Below are positions 51,911 to 60,859 of a DNA stretch of 64,000 bases, one piece after another; the first letter of the stretch is position 1; each line of letters begins with the position of its first letter. Source of the stretch: a bacterium (lineage in GTDB: Bacteria; Desulfobacterota; DSWW01); NCBI GenBank assembly GCA_028277985.1, contig JANQFG010000005.1, positions 18,891-82,890 of the forward strand, given 5' to 3'. Below the pieces are notes generated by a model. The model ran no database searches, was not told the DNA's origin, and worked only from the letters and a program-made list of their open reading frames with translations. A program made the translations under genes and the position numbers.

Positions 51911-54900
51911 CTGCGAACCCCACTTGTGGACGGGTCTGAACCACGTGGGCCCGGCCCCCCGTGTATGCACCCTCGATGTCCTGTGGCGTGCCGAATAGAT
52001 TCTCGATCGTTACGCCGATGCGGGTCAAGTGGAGCGCGAATTCGCGCAAAAAGGCTCGATCCTGAAGGAGCGAGTCCTGCGCATAGTCGAGCCGCACCTC
52101 CTCTGGTGGATCCAGAAGATAGCTGTCATACAAGCCCGCGCCCGCATACCCTTCAAGATCCTCCCCACTCGAGTCGGAGCGGAAGATCAGCCCCTTGCCG
52201 TAGAGACCGACACTCTTGCTCGGGTAGGCCAGGACCCTCGGTTCCGGCTCCTGCTTCGAGCTGGCGATTCGAAGCGCACTCCCCGGATGATTACTCACAA
52301 GGCTTTCCCCGAGGCCGAGGACCACCTCGGCATAGAGCTCATCCCGATTCCCGGAGAGCGGATTGGCCGTGTGGATCACGAAGCCGTATTCCGCTTCCAC
52401 GACCTCCTGAACCAGTACGGCCATCCGGAGATCCCTGTGATTCATGCCTCTGGTCCGGCGGCTCAGAAAGGCCCTCTCATTCCACATAGAGGCCCATACG
52501 CGTTTGATACAGGTCCACGCCTCGTCAGAATCCCCCGGCAGAGGGGCCCCTGCCTTTGTGAGACCTTCAAGCAAGGCTTCCATCAAACCCTGGGGTGGTT
52601 CCAGGGACAGAATGACCTGCTTGAGCTCTTCGAGGGCATCGTCCCGGCCCGCCTCGGCCCGCCCGATCAGCCGGTCGTAATGGCCGGCCTTTTCCCGGTT
52701 GGATCCGGCCTCTCGCACCCTCTCGAAGACGCCGAAGGGTATGGCCACGGACCGGGGCACGAAGATCCATGAGGGCACCTGGTCGGCCAGCAATTTGAGA
52801 TTCAATGATTTCCGGCCCACCAGGCCCTCTTCGAATCTTTCGAGGGACAGAACGTATTCACGGAACCGAGGTTCAAACACCCTGGCCGGTGCCGGAGGGC
52901 TCGCCCTGAACTCTCGTACCGGAACGCCTTCCCCTTTTTCGACCTTCACATCCCCTGAACCGATCGCGGTCACACGGATACTCGTCCCTTCGAGCGATCG
53001 AATCCCCTCGATCGTCTCCGGTTTGTAGCATACTGCAAAAGGAAGGTGCCCGTTCCTGGCCCGTATTGCGAGATGAGACAGGGCATCGACCCCATCGGGT
53101 GTCAGGATCGCTTCCACCCCTTCAGGGATCTCCTCATAGCCTGAGAGCCGGTCAGCAAGGATGACCACGGGCCTTTCGAACCGCCTTCCCTGGATCGCCT
53201 CGAGGGTTTCCACGACCTTTAGACGGCCGCCTCCCAGGCCGGGGCTTACGACCTGCCAGTCCCCGAGATCTGCAGCCTTGCGCAAACGGGGTTGAAGCTG
53301 GTGCAGGAGGATCGAGAGCACCGATGCGAGGGTCCCGCGAACGACCTCTTCGCTGAAAAGCTCCACAGTCCAGGCTTCGGCCCCGAAAGCCTGGCCGAGG
53401 AGGTCCGCCTTCGGCTGGAGGAGTTCGCCGAGTCGTTCCCCAAAGGCGGAGAGGCCCCGGGTCGACCGCTCGACAAGGGCCCCGGCTTCGAGGGCCCATT
53501 CCACCTCCGGGGCTTGAGCCCGAGCGATGACTCTCCAGTGATGGAGACACAGCTCGATCTCGGGAGTCGGGTGGGCGAGTACGAAGTTCTCGAGGGTCCA
53601 CCGGATCAGATCCGCGCGGGTCTCCAAATCGGCCTCTTCTTCCAGGGCCTTCTCCACCCTCACATGAAGGGTCGATTCCAGGGCCAGGTCGAGGAACAAG
53701 AGCTCCCGCGCTTCCCGCCCTTGGTCCAGACATTCCTTGATCCGGCCCCGCGCTTCGAGAATCTTCTCTGCCAGACGCGCCGCGGGGAGACCGTAGTCGT
53801 CCCGGTGATCCAGGACAAAGGAAAGGAGATGATCGAACGACCCATCCAGGAGACCTCTGGACGCGTTCACAGCCGTCTCGAGATCGACACCGCTGTGCAC
53901 GGACCGGAGTGTGCCCAGAAAGTGCTCGAAATCGTGTATCAGGCCTTCGCGAATGTGGGGCACGAGGTCAGGTTCGGTTCGGATCGGGCGCTCGTAGCTC
54001 TCGAGCCGCTGCCGGGTGACGCCACCTTCCTCCAGAGTCCTGTAGAACAGCCCGAGATCCCCATTGTTCCTGAGAAACGCAAGATAGGCCTCGCAGATCA
54101 CGATGTCGTCCGGAGTCGTGTTGTTGTGCAGCTTCTGGTGCCACTCCTCCAGGAAGTGCCCCGTGACCTCCTTGACATGATGGCGGTGCATGATCTCGAG
54201 GATCTCGTCCCGAATCCTCTGGCCCTGCCCGCCCCGACCCAGGCTCGTGAACATGAGCCGGATGAGGTCCCGGCCGGCGGGCTCACGGTTGTACCTCTCG
54301 GCCAGTTTCCGTGTGAGTCGGTCCAGAGCGTGGGCAAGCTCTTTCGGCTTCGTGTTGTAGTTGCGCTGCCAGTCGAGCTGCCGGATCGCCGAGTACCTGA
54401 GCCACACAAAGAGGAGCGAAAGCCCGTTCACGTCTCCACGCACCCTGTCCAGAAGATCGTGGCAGAGGTTGAACCGGTGCATCAGGGTCCAGGAGTTGGG
54501 GCTCGTTTCCGCTGAGATGATCGGGTCGGCAAGGGCCGCGAGCCTCGCGCCTCCCGGCGCATCGTCCCGGTACAGGGGATCATCGATCGGAACGTAGAAA
54601 TCGTGCCCCCCATCCTTGAGCCACCTACCTGTGTCCGGTTCGTTGAGCACGAAACATACGCCACGGGGCAAGTCGCCGAGAGGAAAGTCCAGGTCCAGAG
54701 CTGCGAGCCCGTCCTCACGGGCCACAAAGGGTGTCTGCACTGCTACATCGTCGAACTCGACCGTATCGAGAGGCCTCATTTCCGGGGACGGCAGGGCCCA
54801 GTCACGCCTTCCCTGCCGGGATATGCCCCAGTGCAGGAGCAGCGGTCCGGGCAGGCCGGTGACAAGGCTGAACCGGTAAGACTCACCGCCTTTGTGCACG

Positions 54901-55049
54901 GCCACGGCGACAGAGCCTGCAGCTTCGAGATCGTAAACGTCCTCGAAAAGAACCTTCCGACCGGCGAGCGCCTCCTGCAATGCCTCCCAAGGCGACAAAG
55001 GCACCCCGCTCATACTGGTCTCGTTGTCCGCAGGTTCCTGGCCGATCAT
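51903..55049 (-). CDS. Alpha-glucan water dikinase (plant GWD-type)
   Basis: A 1048-residue enzyme that transfers the beta-phosphate of ATP to glucosyl residues of starch-like glucan through a phosphohistidine. A CBM45-like starch-binding segment with LLHWGISRQG and AVQTPF covers about 25-125. A middle region has EEWHQKLHNNTTPDDIVICEAYL, almost the plant GWD signature. The swivelling phosphohistidine domain carries His659 in DALSHLAIRARNG, and the C-terminal ATP-grasp domain has FRSDSSGEDLEGYAGAGLYD and VVQTRPQ. Plant GWD has two CBM45 modules and about 1400 residues; here only one is seen. First gene of the minus-strand glucan run. Assignment is very firm on motifs. Confidence 0.9.
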   Translation of the reverse strand: MIGQEPADNETSMSGVPLSPWEALQEALAGRKVLFEDVYDLEAAGSVAVAVHKGGESYRFSLVTGLPGPLLLHWGISRQGRRDWALPSPEMRPLDTVEFDDVAVQTPFVAREDGLAALDLDFPLGDLPRGVCFVLNEPDTGRWLKDGGHDFYVPIDDPLYRDDAPGGARLAALADPIISAETSPNSWTLMHRFNLCHDLLDRVRGDVNGLSLLFVWLRYSAIRQLDWQRNYNTKPKELAHALDRLTRKLAERYNREPAGRDLIRLMFTSLGRGGQGQRIRDEILEIMHRHHVKEVTGHFLEEWHQKLHNNTTPDDIVICEAYLAFLRNNGDLGLFYRTLEEGGVTRQRLESYERPIRTEPDLVPHIREGLIHDFEHFLGTLRSVHSGVDLETAVNASRGLLDGSFDHLLSFVLDHRDDYGLPAARLAEKILEARGRIKECLDQGREARELLFLDLALESTLHVRVEKALEEEADLETRADLIRWTLENFVLAHPTPEIELCLHHWRVIARAQAPEVEWALEAGALVERSTRGLSAFGERLGELLQPKADLLGQAFGAEAWTVELFSEEVVRGTLASVLSILLHQLQPRLRKAADLGDWQVVSPGLGGGRLKVVETLEAIQGRRFERPVVILADRLSGYEEIPEGVEAILTPDGVDALSHLAIRARNGHLPFAVCYKPETIEGIRSLEGTSIRVTAIGSGDVKVEKGEGVPVREFRASPPAPARVFEPRFREYVLSLERFEEGLVGRKSLNLKLLADQVPSWIFVPRSVAIPFGVFERVREAGSNREKAGHYDRLIGRAEAGRDDALEELKQVILSLEPPQGLMEALLEGLTKAGAPLPGDSDEAWTCIKRVWASMWNERAFLSRRTRGMNHRDLRMAVLVQEVVEAEYGFVIHTANPLSGNRDELYAEVVLGLGESLVSNHPGSALRIASSKQEPEPRVLAYPSKSVGLYGKGLIFRSDSSGEDLEGYAGAGLYDSYLLDPPEEVRLDYAQDSLLQDRAFLREFALHLTRIGVTIENLFGTPQDIEGAYTGGRAHVVQTRPQVGFADE

Positions 55050-55178
55050 ACCCGCCTCATTCCAAGAAGATATTCTACATGGGATTCAGAGGTTGGCCAT
55101 GGAGTTTCAGCCCGTTTCATAGTACCATAAATCCTACGCCAGCCCCTTCCCCCTTCAACGGATCACCTGTCTCGAGTC
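55050..55178. other. Divergent promoter region between GWD and the diadenylate cyclase
   Basis: 129 bases with back-to-back starts. Promoters for both genes are expected here but no strong -35/-10 pair stands out. Confidence 0.4.
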
Positions 55179-56072
55179 ATGGCCAAGGCACAACCGAAGA
55201 AGACGAGCGGTTTCTTCCTGCTGGAGACGGCCTTTCAGTACGCCCGATCGCAGCGCATTCACCAAATCGTGGTCGTCACTCGCAAAGCTATCAACTGGGA
55301 CCCGTTGAGAAACGTCCCCCCTTCTCCACCCATCCTCCTCGGCCTGGGAAGCAAGATCAAGAACGTTCCGAAACTGAAGGGAATCGACACCCTGATCCTG
55401 GACCTGCCCGACACCACCCCTCACGAGTGGCTCGAACGCTGCCTCCAGGAGGCCCTGCGCCTCGGCAAGATCAAGCGCGGCCAGAAGCTGGTCTGCCTGT
55501 TTCCTCTGGTTTCCCGATCGGAGATCGATTCCCTGAGTATTCTTCAGTTGAAGGAGGAGACCGAATATGTCTCCCTCCAGAAGCTGGCCCGGCTGTCCGA
55601 GACCATCCCCGGAAGCGTCCTGAGCGCGACGGTCCACGTTGCCATGGAAATCGCCCTGGAGGGACGGGAGGGGAACCCTGTAGGAAGCCTTTTCGTTGTG
55701 GGCGATGCGCAAAACGTGCTCGAGGCCTCCCGACCGCTGATCCTCAACCCTTTTCAGGGGTACAGCGAAGATCAGAGGAGGATCACCGATCCGGACCTCG
55801 CAGAGACGATCAAGGAGATCGCGCAGATCGACGGTGCATTCGTCATCCGGCACGATGGTGTGATCCTGAGCGCGGGCCGGTATCTGGACACCCCGGCCAA
55901 GGGGGTGCAACTGCCGAAAGGCCTGGGAACGAGGCATCTGGCTGCCGCTGCCATATCAAAATCCACCGAGGCGATCGCCATCACGGTTTCTTCCTCCACC
56001 CGAACGGTGCGCATCTTCCGCAAGGGCAAGATCGTACTGCAGGCAAATCCCCACCGAGGCCTCTGGGTATGA
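55179..56072 (+). CDS. Diadenylate cyclase (DisA_N/DAC domain)
   Basis: A 297-residue soluble protein with a C-terminal DAC domain (about 140-297) that joins two ATP into c-di-AMP. The DGA motif is at about 217-219 (IDGAFVI) and the second motif reads GTRHLAAAAIS at about 248-258, where RHR of DisA/CdaA is RHL. The N-terminal 130 residues (LETAFQYARSQRIHQIVVVTRK...) form a pyruvate-kinase-C-like alpha/beta domain as in stand-alone DACs of archaea and some bacteria. No membrane segments. ATG 55179 has a poor ribosome site. Active-site change means activity is probable but not certain. Confidence 0.82.
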   Translation: MAKAQPKKTSGFFLLETAFQYARSQRIHQIVVVTRKAINWDPLRNVPPSPPILLGLGSKIKNVPKLKGIDTLILDLPDTTPHEWLERCLQEALRLGKIKRGQKLVCLFPLVSRSEIDSLSILQLKEETEYVSLQKLARLSETIPGSVLSATVHVAMEIALEGREGNPVGSLFVVGDAQNVLEASRPLILNPFQGYSEDQRRITDPDLAETIKEIAQIDGAFVIRHDGVILSAGRYLDTPAKGVQLPKGLGTRHLAAAAISKSTEAIAITVSSSTRTVRIFRKGKIVLQANPHRGLWV

Positions 56073-56137
56073 CCCCAACGTCACGACCCCGGGCATTCAG
56101 GTACTAGCTGTCAGTTATTAGGTCCCCATCCCTGCCC

Positions 56138-56215
56138 AAGAATTGGGGACAGCCACTCATTTCAAGAATTGGGGACAGCCACTCATTTCAAGAATTGGGG
56201 ACAGCCACTCATTTC
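56138..56215 (+). repeat. Three perfect tandem 26-base repeats
   Basis: Units at 56138-56163, 56164-56189 and 56190-56215, each AAGAATTGGGGACAGCC plus ACTCATTTC. Reverse-complement cores AGTGGCTGTCCCC (56226-56238) and GGTGGCTGTCCCC (56275-56287) follow, so longer hairpins can form. No spacers, so not a CRISPR array. Confidence 0.95.
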
Positions 56216-56364
56216 GGCACAAACTAGTGGCTGTCCCCAGTTTTGGGGCGAGGGGAGTTTAGAAGTGGGAGTTAGGTGGCTGTCCCCGATCTCTGGGGGT
56301 CAGGGGAGTGGGAGGCAGGAAGTGACATCTAGTCCCTCAGCCCGGTAGCTGTGGGTACCTGTGC

Positions 56365-58311
56365 CTATTCTGCGGCCTCTTCTTCGCTCAGGGTCTCCCA
56401 GGTCGCGTACCGTTCCCTGAGGCCCGCGCGGATCTTCTCGGCCTCTTGGTGGAGATCCTCCAAAGCGACGTGGTCTCTAGCCAGTCCCGGGTCCTGCATC
56501 TGTCCCTCCACCCTTTCCAAAGAGGCCTCCAGATCCCCGATCTCTTCTTCGATCTCGGCGATGCGCTTCGTTCTCTTCTGGACCCGGCGTTGCTCTGCCT
56601 TTCTATGCTCTCTATCCTGAAGGCGCTTTTGCTTCTCTTCCTCCCTTGCATCGACCTCGCTCTTTGCGGTGTCGCCGGCCCGAGACGCGGAGACAGCGAC
56701 CAGCCGACCGTCCTCTTTGGCCCTCAGGAAATCCTCGTATGCCCCATGAAAGCTCTGGATCTTTGCGTCCTTCACTTCCAGGACACGGGTGGCTATCTCC
56801 TGGATGAAGTAGCGGTCGTGGCTAACAAAGACGAGGGTTCCTCCATAGGCCTGCAGGGCCTCCAGAAGGGCCTGACGACTGACGATGTCCAGGTGGTTGG
56901 TCGGCTCGTCCAGCAGGAGCAGATGGTGCCGTTTCGGAAATACGCGGGCCATGGCAAGGCGCGCCCTCTCCCCGCCGCTCAACGCATCCACAGACTTGAA
57001 GACATCGTCTCCACGAAAGCGAAAGCGGGCCAACAGGGACCTTGCCTCGCCCTGGGTGAGTTGAGGCGATGTGGCCATGATGACATCGAGCAGGCTGTCC
57101 CCTTTCCGGAACCAGGCCCCCTCGTCCTGCGCGTAGTATCCGATCGAAACACGATCCTCCGCCATCCGCACGCCACCCTGAACCTTCTCCGAACCGACCA
57201 GAATCCGCAACAGGGTCGACTTGCCCGCTCCGTTCGGCCCCACCACCGCAATTCGTTCTCCCCGCTCCACGTTCAGGCTGACGTCCTCGAACAGGATCCT
57301 TCCGGGAAAGGCCTTGGTCACATCCACCAGTTCGACGAGTATCCTGGGCGCGCGCGGTGGAACTCTGATCGGGAAGCGCACCGTCTGGCGCTTCCTCACG
57401 GGGGCGATCCGCTCGATCTTGTCCATCTGACGAAGGCGGCTCTGCGCCTGACGGGCCCGGTCCTTTCTGACCCGGTTCTTGGCCACAAAATCTTCGATGC
57501 GCTTGAGCTTCTCTTGCTGGGCCTCGAACTCGGCTGCCTGCTGCTCCTCCTTCTCCGTCTTTTCTTTTATATATTTTGAATAGTTACCTATGTATAGTTC
57601 AAGTTTCGTATAAGAAATTTCCGCCACCCTGTTCACCAGAGCATCGAGCAGATGACGGTCGTGGGAGACGAGGATGAACCCCGTGTTCACACCCTTCAAG
57701 TATTCTTCGAGCCAGTTCTTCGCGTCCAGGTCCAGGTGATCGGTCGGCTCGTCCAGCAGCATCAGATCCGGTTCCCTGACCAGGACCTTTGCCAGTCCTA
57801 CCCTCATCTGCCAGCCCGCAGAAAACTCCTCCACCGGGCGCTCGTAATCCTCCGGCTTGAAGCCCAGACCCTCCAGAATCCGCTTCAGCTTGCTCTCCTG
57901 GGCGTATCCGTCCGACTGTTGAAACATGGTCTCCAGCTCCCCGTACTGGGCCATGGCTCTCTGATGCTCCGGATCATCAGGGGACAGAGAGGCGACCTTG
58001 TCCAGCAGCCGTTTGCGCCTCTCTACGGCCTCGAGCCATTCGGGCAGGGCGGAGATCACCTCCTCCCAGAGCGCTCTTCCTCGATGGGAGAGGCCGCTCT
58101 GGGGCAGATACCCGACAACCACGTCTCTTCCGGTCTCCACTCTCCCTGCTGTCGGCTTGATTTCACCCGCGGCGATCTTCAACAGGGTGCTCTTGCCGGA
58201 GCCGTTTTCTCCGATCAGTGCGAGCCGATCCCCGGGCATGACCCGCAGACTCGCGTCTTCAACGAGCACGTAGTTGGGGAAATTCACATGAACATGTTCC
58301 AGCGCAAACAA
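56365..58311 (-). CDS. ABC-F family ATPase
   Basis: A 648-residue soluble protein with two ABC domains and no membrane segments, the class that acts on the ribosome. Walker A motifs are GENGSGKST and GPNGAGKST; signatures are EEFSAGWQMRVGLA and ALSGGERARLAMA; Walker B ends are LMLLDEPTDHLD and LLLLDEPTNHLD. The P-site linker (about 250-320) is charged, and a C-terminal coiled coil (about 535-645) is Lys/Arg/Glu-rich, as in Uup/YbiT-type members. No ATG is near the family start; TTG at 58311 with GGGGAGG upstream is chosen. Which ABC-F subtype it is cannot be told. Confidence 0.88.
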   Translation of the reverse strand: MFALEHVHVNFPNYVLVEDASLRVMPGDRLALIGENGSGKSTLLKIAAGEIKPTAGRVETGRDVVVGYLPQSGLSHRGRALWEEVISALPEWLEAVERRKRLLDKVASLSPDDPEHQRAMAQYGELETMFQQSDGYAQESKLKRILEGLGFKPEDYERPVEEFSAGWQMRVGLAKVLVREPDLMLLDEPTDHLDLDAKNWLEEYLKGVNTGFILVSHDRHLLDALVNRVAEISYTKLELYIGNYSKYIKEKTEKEEQQAAEFEAQQEKLKRIEDFVAKNRVRKDRARQAQSRLRQMDKIERIAPVRKRQTVRFPIRVPPRAPRILVELVDVTKAFPGRILFEDVSLNVERGERIAVVGPNGAGKSTLLRILVGSEKVQGGVRMAEDRVSIGYYAQDEGAWFRKGDSLLDVIMATSPQLTQGEARSLLARFRFRGDDVFKSVDALSGGERARLAMARVFPKRHHLLLLDEPTNHLDIVSRQALLEALQAYGGTLVFVSHDRYFIQEIATRVLEVKDAKIQSFHGAYEDFLRAKEDGRLVAVSASRAGDTAKSEVDAREEEKQKRLQDREHRKAEQRRVQKRTKRIAEIEEEIGDLEASLERVEGQMQDPGLARDHVALEDLHQEAEKIRAGLRERYATWETLSEEEAAE

Positions 58312-58425
58312 ACGGGCCTCCCCTGCCCCTGCGAACAGGCTTCTTTTTGTTGGTATTGCAGCTTTCTTCTTGTAGAATGATATCGAAAAGGATCGTGACC
58401 TTCCAGTTTGGCAGGAGACTTCGCC

Positions 58426-58962
58426 ATGGGCACCACGAAATCTCCCACCCTGTTTGTCGAATCCTATCACTCCCCCCTGGGAAGGATCTGGTTCGCAGCC
58501 GACAACGAGGGCATCGTTTGTCTGCAGATGCCTTCGTCCGACGGGAAGGCCCGTTTGCTGGAGAGACTCTCCCGGCACTACAAGAACCCGAACATCGAGG
58601 ACCGGGGAAAGATCAATGCAGGCTTTCTCGTGGAGCTGGAAGAATACTTTTCCGGTACGCTCAGGGCCTTTGACACCCCGGTTCGGCCCACTGGAACCCC
58701 CTTTCAGAAGAAGGTCTGGAGAATGCTGCGCAAAATCCCTTATGGCAAGACCCGGACCTACGGAGACCTTGCCGCTCGCCTGGGAATCCCTCAGGGGCCT
58801 CGGGCAGTGGGACATGCGAACGGCAGCAACCCCGTTTCGCTCCTGATCCCTTGTCACAGGGTCGTCGCGAGCGATGGAGGGCTGGGGGGGTATTCCAGCG
58901 GTATCGAACACAAGAGGTTTCTCCTGGAATGGGAACGTCGCAACAAGGCCGGCCCGAGCTGA
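58426..58962 (+). CDS. ogt: O6-methylguanine-DNA methyltransferase (Ogt type)
   Basis: A 178-residue DNA repair suicide enzyme. The acceptor Cys143 lies in PCHRVV. The helix-turn-helix part is TPFQKKVWRMLRKIPYGKTRTYGDLA, and the Asn hinge HANGSNPVSLLIPCHRV is present. AGGAGA sets ATG 58426. It is divergent from the ABC-F gene and overlaps the U32 gene by 34 bases. Confidence 0.94.
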   Translation: MGTTKSPTLFVESYHSPLGRIWFAADNEGIVCLQMPSSDGKARLLERLSRHYKNPNIEDRGKINAGFLVELEEYFSGTLRAFDTPVRPTGTPFQKKVWRMLRKIPYGKTRTYGDLAARLGIPQGPRAVGHANGSNPVSLLIPCHRVVASDGGLGGYSSGIEHKRFLLEWERRNKAGPS

Positions 58963-60155
58963 TCGCCCCTGCCGGAGACATGGAGAGGCTGAAGACGGCC
59001 CTCCACTTCGGCGCTGATGCAGTCTACCTCAGCGGAAAGCAGTTCAGCCTACGTATATTCTCCAAGAACTTCACCCTGCCCGAGCTCGATGAGGCGGTTC
59101 GCTACGTCCACGACCATGGGAAGCGCGCCTACCTTGCGGTCAACAGTTTCGTGAAAAACGAGGACCTCGCCCCCCTGCGTTCCTTCCTGGAGGCGGCTTC
59201 ACCGATGGGTTTCGACGCGGTGATCGTGTCCGATCCGGCTGTCTTCGACCTCTGCAAGGCAACCATGCCCTCCGTGGCAATCCACCTCAGCACGCAGGCA
59301 AATATCACGAACGAGCTGGCGGCTCGTCACTGGTTCGGACAGGGCGTTCGCCGGATCATTCTGGCCAGGGAGCTTTCCCTCGAAGAGATCCGGAAGATCA
59401 AGCAGAAAACCAAAGGCGAAATCGAGATCTTTGTCCACGGCGCCCTGTGCATGGCCTATTCCGGGCGATGCCTGTTGAGCCTCTACCTGGCCGACAGGGA
59501 CGCAAACCAGGGTCTGTGTACACAGTCGTGCCGGTGGCGGTATGCACTGGTCGAAGAGAAGCGACCCGGCACCTACCTCCCCATCGAGGAAGACGAGCAG
59601 GGCTCCTACATCCTCAACAGCAAGGACCTCTGTCTCCTCGGCATGCTCCCAGAGCTGATGCGAAGCGGCATCGACGGATTCAAGATCGAAGGCCGGCGAA
59701 AGGGCATCCATTACCTCGCGGCCGTGATCAAGGCGTACCGGTGGGCCATGGACCGGTACCTGGAAGATCCGGCCGGCTACGAGCTGCCTCCGGACTGCTG
59801 GGAAGAGATCCTGAAGGTGAGCAACCGGGAGTACACGAGCGGCTTCCTCAAGGGGAAGGAAGAGCTCACCATCTGTGTGGACGAGGAGCATTCGTATCGG
59901 AGGAGCACCCTGGCAGGGGTGATCAAGGACCGCGGAACAGATGGCTGGGTCTGCATCGACGTCCGCGGGAGGCTCCTGATCGGGGACACCCTCGAACACA
60001 TGGGCGCCGCCTTCCCGAACCCTGTGTTTCCCCTCTCCGACATGAAGACCCTGGACGAGCAGGATTGCCGGGAGGCCCACGCAAGCGATCACGTATGGGT
60101 CCGGCTTCCCTCCCCTGCCGAACCCGGGGATCTGCTTCGTAAGAGGCTTGCCTGA
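58929..60155 (+). CDS. trhP: U32-family tRNA hydroxylation protein, TrhP-like
   Basis: A 408-residue U32 protein matching the TrhP (YegQ) branch, needed with prephenate for 5-hydroxyuridine at tRNA position 34. Typical pieces are PELIAPAGDMERLKTALHFGADAVYL at the start, FVHGALCMAYSGRCLLS, CTQSCRWRY, IEEDEQGSYILNSKDLCLL, GFKIEGRRKG and YTSGFLKG. The cysteines in GALCMAYSGRC and CTQSC can hold an Fe-S cluster. The start is inside ogt so that the conserved ELIAPAG stays in. A third U32 protein of this window, clearly a different branch from the pair at 3862-5750. Confidence 0.87.
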   Translation: MGTSQQGRPELIAPAGDMERLKTALHFGADAVYLSGKQFSLRIFSKNFTLPELDEAVRYVHDHGKRAYLAVNSFVKNEDLAPLRSFLEAASPMGFDAVIVSDPAVFDLCKATMPSVAIHLSTQANITNELAARHWFGQGVRRIILARELSLEEIRKIKQKTKGEIEIFVHGALCMAYSGRCLLSLYLADRDANQGLCTQSCRWRYALVEEKRPGTYLPIEEDEQGSYILNSKDLCLLGMLPELMRSGIDGFKIEGRRKGIHYLAAVIKAYRWAMDRYLEDPAGYELPPDCWEEILKVSNREYTSGFLKGKEELTICVDEEHSYRRSTLAGVIKDRGTDGWVCIDVRGRLLIGDTLEHMGAAFPNPVFPLSDMKTLDEQDCREAHASDHVWVRLPSPAEPGDLLRKRLA

Positions 60156-60223
60156 ACCCCTTTTTCGTTGACAGCATGATCCTTTCCCCCCCATAATTTT
60201 AGTGAACCCGGAGGGAGCGAACC

Positions 60224-60850
60224 ATGGCTGTCGTGACGATATCCAGGCACTTCGGCGCCGGTGGACACACGCTCGGCGAGAGGCTCTGCGAACGGTTCGA
60301 CTTTCGTCTCGCCGACGCTTCCGTGGTCGACCGGCTGGCCCGTAACGAAAAGCTATCCCCCAGCTTCCTCAACGCCATGGAGAAGGAAGCGTCGAGCAAG
60401 CTGCTGAGCGCTATCTCCACCCTGGTCTCCAGAGGGATCTTCTACAAGCACCCGGGGTCGCCCGCGGAAAAGGATGATCGGCAGAAGTACATCTCCTTCC
60501 TGACCGACGTCTTCACGGCCATGGCGAACGAAGGGGGATACGTCATCGTCGGCCGGGGCGCCCAGTTCATCCTGAAGGGGCATCCGAAGGCGATTCACGT
60601 GCTGCTCGTTGCCGACTATGAGAGTCGTGTTTCTTTTCTCATGGAACAGCACAACACATCCCGATCCGAGGCGGAGAAGACGATCCGCACAAGGGAGAGG
60701 GAGCGCGCCACCCTCGCCTCCCGCCTCTTCGAGGCGGATATAGACGACCCGAGCCTCTACCAGATCGTGCTCAACACCGGCCAGATGCCCTACGATTGGG
60801 TCGTGGACACCGTGTCGGAGCTGGTGTCTCGATTCAAGGATCGAGAGTGA
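60224..60850 (+). CDS. Cytidylate-kinase-like protein
   Basis: A 208-residue P-loop-type protein of the cytidylate-kinase-like family. The N-terminus MAVVTISRHFGAGGHTLGERLCERF holds the nucleotide loop, with GRGAQFIL and RERERATLASRLF downstream. Family members are often not the true Cmk and their substrate is unknown. GGAGGG precedes the ATG. It lies downstream of trhP on the same strand. Confidence 0.85.
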   Translation: MAVVTISRHFGAGGHTLGERLCERFDFRLADASVVDRLARNEKLSPSFLNAMEKEASSKLLSAISTLVSRGIFYKHPGSPAEKDDRQKYISFLTDVFTAMANEGGYVIVGRGAQFILKGHPKAIHVLLVADYESRVSFLMEQHNTSRSEAEKTIRTRERERATLASRLFEADIDDPSLYQIVLNTGQMPYDWVVDTVSELVSRFKDRE

Positions 60851-60859
60851 GCTCGGGAT

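Noticed and set aside
56138..56215. Tandem repeats taken as a possible CRISPR
   Set aside because: Units abut without spacers and no cas genes are present.
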